From Arenibacter antarcticus (GTDB lineage: Bacteria; Bacteroidota; Bacteroidia; Flavobacteriales; Flavobacteriaceae): a DNA stretch of 64,000 nt. Where the stretch lies: positions 1,054,001-1,118,000 of the forward strand of contig NZ_CP166679.1 in the NCBI RefSeq assembly GCF_041320605.1. Reading direction: 5' to 3'. A program made the translations under genes and the position numbers. Positions 60,477-64,000 of this stretch are shown one piece after another; position 1 is the first letter of the stretch, and every line of letters starts with the position of its first letter. The notes beneath the pieces were generated by a model that saw only the letters and a program-made list of their open reading frames with translations, was not told where the DNA came from and made no database searches.

Positions 60477-62600
60477 ATGAACCTGATTTCCTACATCACC
60501 AAACACACGCAACTACCTAGTAAAAGCGTAGAAAACACGGTAGGCTTATTAAATGAGGATTGTACGGTGCCCTTTATTTCCCGCTACCGAAAGGAGCGAA
60601 CGGGAAATTTAGACGAGGTGCAGGTGGGCGATATCGTACAGTACAAGGCGCAATATGAGGCCTTAGAAAAACGGAAAACAACAATTCTAAAGTCCATTGA
60701 AGAACAAGGGGCACTTACCCCTGAATTGGCCAATAAAATTGTTGCCACAGAGGACGCAACTACCTTGGAGGACCTATATCTTCCCTATAAGAAAAAACGA
60801 AAGACCAAAGCGGAAACCGCCATTAAAAATGGATTGGAGCCGTTGGCAAAAACCATTTTGGCACAGAAATCCAACGCATTGGAAAGGGAGGTATCAAAAT
60901 TCCTTTCCAATACCGTTCCCAACGAAGACGATGCCCTGGAGGGCGCTCGACATATCATTTCGGAATGGATCAACGAACGTACAGACGTCAGAAATCAGTT
61001 GAGGAACCAATTGGAAAAATTTGCGCAGATTACCACCAAAGTGATCACCGCCAAGAAAGATGATGAAAAAGCTCAAAAATATAGGGACTATTTTGACTGG
61101 AGTGAATCTTTAAATCGCTGCCCTTCTCATAGGTTATTAGCCATTTTACGTGCGGAGAACGAGGGTTTTGTCCGTGTGAAAATAGAGATAGATGACGACA
61201 AGGCCATTTCCAATATTGCATATAGGATCATTAAATCGAACAACGCATGCACCCAACATCTACAATTGGCCATCGAGGACGCCTATAAAAGATTACTGTT
61301 ACCCTCTCTTTCCAATGAAACTTTAAAATCTTCCAAGGTAAAGGCCGATGAAGCCGCCATCCTAGTGTTTTCAAAAAATCTAAAACAACTGTTACTAGGT
61401 TCTCCTTTGGGAGAAAAAAGAATCCTAGCCATAGATCCCGGCTTTAGAACTGGCTGCAAGGTGGTTTGTCTTAGCGCACAGGGGGAATTGAAACACAACG
61501 AGACTATTTACCCACATGCCCCGCAAAACGATAGCAGCGGCGCCATAAAGAAAATAAGCTCTTTGGCAGACGCTTATAAAATAGAGGCCATCGCCATCGG
61601 TAATGGCACCGCTTCGCGGGAAACAGAACAGTTGATAAAACGCATTCATTTTAAAAATAATATGGAGGTTTTTGTGGTAAGCGAGGCAGGAGCCTCCATA
61701 TATTCCGCTTCTAAAATCGCAAGGGACGAATTCCCCAACTACGACGTTACTGTCCGTGGGGCCATATCTATTGGGAGGCGCCTGGCGGATCCCTTGGCAG
61801 AATTGGTGAAAATAGACGCCAAATCTATTGGAGTAGGGCAATACCAACACGATGTGGACCAGACCCTTTTAAAAAATTCCTTGGATACCGCTGTGGAAAG
61901 CTGTGTAAACACTGTTGGAGTAAACATAAACACAGCAAGTGTTCCCTTATTGAGTTATGTATCGGGAATTGGACCAAAGCTGGCCGAAAACATTGTCACC
62001 TATCGCAATGAAAACGGCCCATTTGAGAGTCGCGCAGAAATAAAAAAAGTACCCCGATTAGGAGCGAAAGCCTTTGAACAAGGGGCCGCATTTTTACGCA
62101 TAAAAAAGGCTAAAAATCCCTTGGACGATTCGGCAGTACATCCAGAAAGTTATTCCATTGTTAAGCAAATGGTGAAAGATCAAAATATTGTCCTTTCGGA
62201 AATCATTGGCAACAAGGAAGTAATTAAGAAAATTGACATACAAAAATATCGCACGGATACGGTAGGATTATTCACCTTAGAGGATATTGTAAAAGAATTG
62301 GAAAAACCAGGCTTGGACGTTCGGGAAAAGGCAAAAGTCTTTACGTTCGATCAGAATATACGCAGCATATCCGATCTTAAGGAAGGACAGCTATTACCAG
62401 GCATTGTCAACAATATCACCAATTTCGGCTGTTTTGTAGATGTTGGCATCAAGGAAAGCGGTTTAATCCATATCTCCAATCTATCGAATAGTTTTGTAAA
62501 GGATGTGAATGAACATGTTAGTCTTCACCAACAAATTATCGTTAAGGTCCTTGAAGTGGATATTACCAGAAAACGTATACAGTTAGCGTTGCACAAATAA
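60477..62600 (+). CDS. tex: Tex-family RNA-binding transcription accessory protein
   Basis: 707 residues, slightly shorter than E. coli Tex (773). Tex N-terminal helical region (VPFISRYRKERTGNLDEVQV; LEDLYLPYKKKRKTKAETA), a YqgF/RuvC-like domain (ILAIDPGFRTGCKVVCL; AIGNGTASRETEQ), helix-hairpin-helix region (VPLLSYVSGIGPKLAENIVTYR), and a C-terminal S1 domain (GQLLPGIVNNITNFGCFVDVGIKESGLIHISNLS). It acts on RNA and transcription elongation and helps in stress or RNA turnover. The start ATG at 60477 matches the family N-terminus. Confidence 0.95.
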   Translation: MNLISYITKHTQLPSKSVENTVGLLNEDCTVPFISRYRKERTGNLDEVQVGDIVQYKAQYEALEKRKTTILKSIEEQGALTPELANKIVATEDATTLEDLYLPYKKKRKTKAETAIKNGLEPLAKTILAQKSNALEREVSKFLSNTVPNEDDALEGARHIISEWINERTDVRNQLRNQLEKFAQITTKVITAKKDDEKAQKYRDYFDWSESLNRCPSHRLLAILRAENEGFVRVKIEIDDDKAISNIAYRIIKSNNACTQHLQLAIEDAYKRLLLPSLSNETLKSSKVKADEAAILVFSKNLKQLLLGSPLGEKRILAIDPGFRTGCKVVCLSAQGELKHNETIYPHAPQNDSSGAIKKISSLADAYKIEAIAIGNGTASRETEQLIKRIHFKNNMEVFVVSEAGASIYSASKIARDEFPNYDVTVRGAISIGRRLADPLAELVKIDAKSIGVGQYQHDVDQTLLKNSLDTAVESCVNTVGVNINTASVPLLSYVSGIGPKLAENIVTYRNENGPFESRAEIKKVPRLGAKAFEQGAAFLRIKKAKNPLDDSAVHPESYSIVKQMVKDQNIVLSEIIGNKEVIKKIDIQKYRTDTVGLFTLEDIVKELEKPGLDVREKAKVFTFDQNIRSISDLKEGQLLPGIVNNITNFGCFVDVGIKESGLIHISNLSNSFVKDVNEHVSLHQQIIVKVLEVDITRKRIQLALHK

Positions 62601-62760
62601 GCCTATAGTTCCCTAGAGCGAGCACTGCTGCGGTACATTCTGAACAAAGGCAGACTGTATTTATTGGTCCTGATATAGAGCGAATTACAGCAAACAGAAC
62701 TACCAATACCCCGCAAAATTAATTTAACAATTAATCTTATTTAGATTCATTTAAAATAAA

Positions 62761-62768
62761 TACTTTTG
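62761..62768 (+). promoter_or_regulatory. -7 box of the small Cys/Lys-rich gene
   Basis: TACTTTTG matches TAnnTTTG. It overlaps the first in-frame TTG, so translation must start downstream, most likely at GTG 62790. Confidence 0.55.
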
Positions 62769-62789
62769 TCTAGTCAATACCAATTCATT

Positions 62790-62984
62790 GTGGGCAACAA
62801 GAAAAAAGTCGATAAAAAAAAGGATAAGAAGCTAAAAAAGGCGGAGAAAAAGGAGCAGAAAATGCTACTTAAAGCCATGGCTCCTGCAGGTTGCAAGACC
62901 AAATGCTGTGAAAAGTATTTAAAAGCCGAATCCAAACGCTGCAAGCGTTGTCCCTGCTTTGATTTGATAATGAAAGTGGCATAA
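62790..62984 (+). CDS. Small Lys/Cys-rich protein
   Basis: 64 residues from GTG 62790. The N-terminal half is almost pure Lys/Asp/Glu (NKKKVDKKKDKKLKKAEKK); the C-terminal half holds a Cys cluster (GCKTKCCEKYLKAESKRCKRCPCFD), seven Cys in ~25 residues, suggesting a zinc or iron-sulfur site on a nucleic-acid-binding tail. Similar small genes occur in other flavobacteria as hypothetical proteins. An ATG start is absent. It is transcribed from its own promoter box. Confidence 0.6.
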   Translation: MGNKKKVDKKKDKKLKKAEKKEQKMLLKAMAPAGCKTKCCEKYLKAESKRCKRCPCFDLIMKVA

Positions 62985-63153
62985 ATTCACCGTACCATAC
63001 TTTTTATGTTACGATATCATCCCTAGCGAACATATTCTGCATGAATTTCTAATTCAATACCCCAATACCACTGAAAGATAGTGACCTCGCCCCTACGGAG
63101 CTAAATTCAATCGGTTTGTATTGTTTATTAGGCAGCATCCGCCAATCGGCAAT

Positions 63154-63186
63154 AAAAAAGGCCTGCCATAGGAAACAACAGACCTT
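63154..63186 (-). terminator. Terminator after ssb
   Basis: An 8-bp stem with one wobble pair (AAGGTCTG / CAGGCCTT on the minus strand) is followed by T6, 24 bases after the ssb stop. Confidence 0.65.
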
Positions 63187-63209
63187 CTTACAATAGCCAG
63201 AAACCCAAT

Positions 63210-63542
63210 TCATTTCCCCAACATCAGCAACTCATTACAACGTATCTCAGTAATATAGCGCTTCTCCCCTTCCTTGGACTCATAGGATCTTGTGGTTAAT
63301 TTACCTTCTATGGCCACTTCCTTGCCCTTGGTTAAATAGTTCTCCACGATCTCCGCAGTCTTGCCCCAGGCCACCACATTATGCCATTGCGTATCGGTTA
63401 CCTTTTCCCCCTTGGCATTCTTGTAGGTTTCATTGGTAGCTACGGAAAATTTGGCCAGTTTGGCACCTCCATCAAGATTAATGATTTCTGGGTCGTTTCC
63501 CAGGTTTCCAATCAACTGTACTTTGTTTCTAAGTGCATTCAT
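63210..63542 (-). CDS. ssb: Single-stranded DNA-binding protein
   Basis: 110 residues from ATG 63542 (MNALRNKVQLIGNLGNDPEI); a longer frame to 63608 adds 22 residues without homology. The OB fold is complete: KLAKFSVATNETYKNAKGE, TQWHNVVAWGKTAEIVENYLTKGKEVAIEGKL, YITEIRCNELLML. It lacks the long acidic C-terminal tail (DDDIPF) of E. coli SSB, so it is probably the short Bacteroidota paralog rather than the replicative SSB. Binds ssDNA in repair or recombination. Confidence 0.92.
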   Translation of the reverse strand: MNALRNKVQLIGNLGNDPEIINLDGGAKLAKFSVATNETYKNAKGEKVTDTQWHNVVAWGKTAEIVENYLTKGKEVAIEGKLTTRSYESKEGEKRYITEIRCNELLMLGK

Positions 63543-63916
63543 AATAAATAGTTTTAATGTTAAACAGAAATTATTTTTTTGATACCACAAACCTATTCCA
63601 CACTCCAAACTTTATTCGGTTGAAAACTATTTAATTTCGCTTGTAATCATTTGTAGTCGTTTAAAAACATAAAATACTCCCCCGAATAAAGGGAATTATA
63701 GAGCTCAGCACTGCATCACAATTTCAAAAGCTAAAGGGCTCTATATCGAAAAATATAGTGCCCCCAAATCCCAAAGTTTAATTGAAAGAAGGACGAATTT
63801 ATTAGTACCTTGCCCTTTGGAAAAAGTTGATTCCAGCAAGAAATACACATTATACAATACTGATTAGCACTGTAGTAACAATCAGTATAAGAAGTTTAAT
63901 TCTAAACACAAATAAG
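63543..63916. other. Intergenic region with an inverted repeat
   Basis: 374 bases. The inverted repeat ATACTGATT-N14-AATCAGTAT (63857-63888) lies 28 bases before the next gene and may be a regulator site or leader hairpin. Nothing else recognised. Confidence 0.5.
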
Positions 63917-64000
63917 ATGAACAATCCATTTATAATGGACCAAACCTACAAAGGCATAGACTATACCATAAATAAATTACCAAAAGGAGAATATGAAAAC
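63917..64000 (+). CDS. Probable pentapeptide-repeat protein (3' end outside window)
   Basis: The first 28 codons (MNNPFIMDQTYKGIDYTINK, then LPKGEYEN) resemble the opening of flavobacterial pentapeptide-repeat proteins, where a D.TY..IDY segment precedes the first YENC.F repeat. The gene is cut by the window end. The start could also be the second Met at 63935. Too little is visible for more. Confidence 0.55.
   Translation, partial: MNNPFIMDQTYKGIDYTINKLPKGEYEN

Overview
The window is chromosomal DNA from a flavobacterium (Bacteroidota), probably a marine member of the Flavobacteriaceae. The signs are the TAnnTTTG -7 promoter boxes, type IX secretion C-terminal domains, many SPII lipoproteins, a LytS/LytTR pair, a DUF1800/DUF1501 pair, a TonB-dependent receptor with a carboxypeptidase-regulatory-like plug extension, and low GC. 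The genus cannot be named from sequence alone.

Layout. (1) 1-4.3 kb: the end of a secreted P-domain protein, a lipoprotein, then pth, rplY and prs on the minus strand, and a tRNA-Leu(CAA) on the plus strand. (2) 4.28-30.6 kb: an integrative mobilizable element of about 26.3 kb inserted in the 3' half of that tRNA. Its right end carries a tyrosine integrase and a partial second tRNA-Leu 3' half. It has a MobC/relaxase pair with a candidate oriT but no coupling protein or type IV secretion genes, so it would need a helper. Cargo comes as regulator-plus-effector modules: AraC with a nitrilase-like amidohydrolase; ArsR, MerT-MerP fusion, GDCCVxC protein, Fur-family regulator, TonB receptor and CDF transporter (metal handling, no merA); TetR with lipoprotein, MscS-like, DUF2490 and Na/Ca antiporter; AraC with a cassette of exported carboxymuconolactone decarboxylase, two hydrolases, two cupins and a lipoprotein flavodoxin; two toxin-antitoxin pairs, one of them damaged by an ISAon1-type IS. 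(3) 30.6-32.9 kb: a gene-poor flank with remnants, a toxin gene, and another copy of the element's end sequence, suggesting an older insertion at the same tRNA.

(4) 32.9-35.8 kb: a compact cluster of SAM methyltransferase, AIR-synthase-family protein, a ThiE-like protein lacking the usual thiamine-synthase residues, and a Trm112-like zinc protein. I cannot assign a known pathway to it; it is my best candidate for an undescribed system. (5) 36.3-40.4 kb: two tandem paralogous lipoproteins, each with seven YWKNG repeats (probable seven-bladed propellers), a further lipoprotein and a small outer-membrane barrel. (6) 40.9-48.6 kb: TPR histidine kinase, LytTR regulator, an alginate-export-type porin, then a denitrification unit: lipoprotein NirK with a fused cytochrome c, a NirV-like FGE-family protein and a SCO copper chaperone, behind an FNR/CRP-like site.

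(7) 48.7-64 kb: mostly housekeeping genes: mfd, a TlpA-like thioredoxin protein, an ACT-type protein, yraN, the DUF1800/DUF1501 pair, metG, tex, a small Cys/Lys-rich protein, ssb, and the start of a probable pentapeptide-repeat gene cut by the window end.
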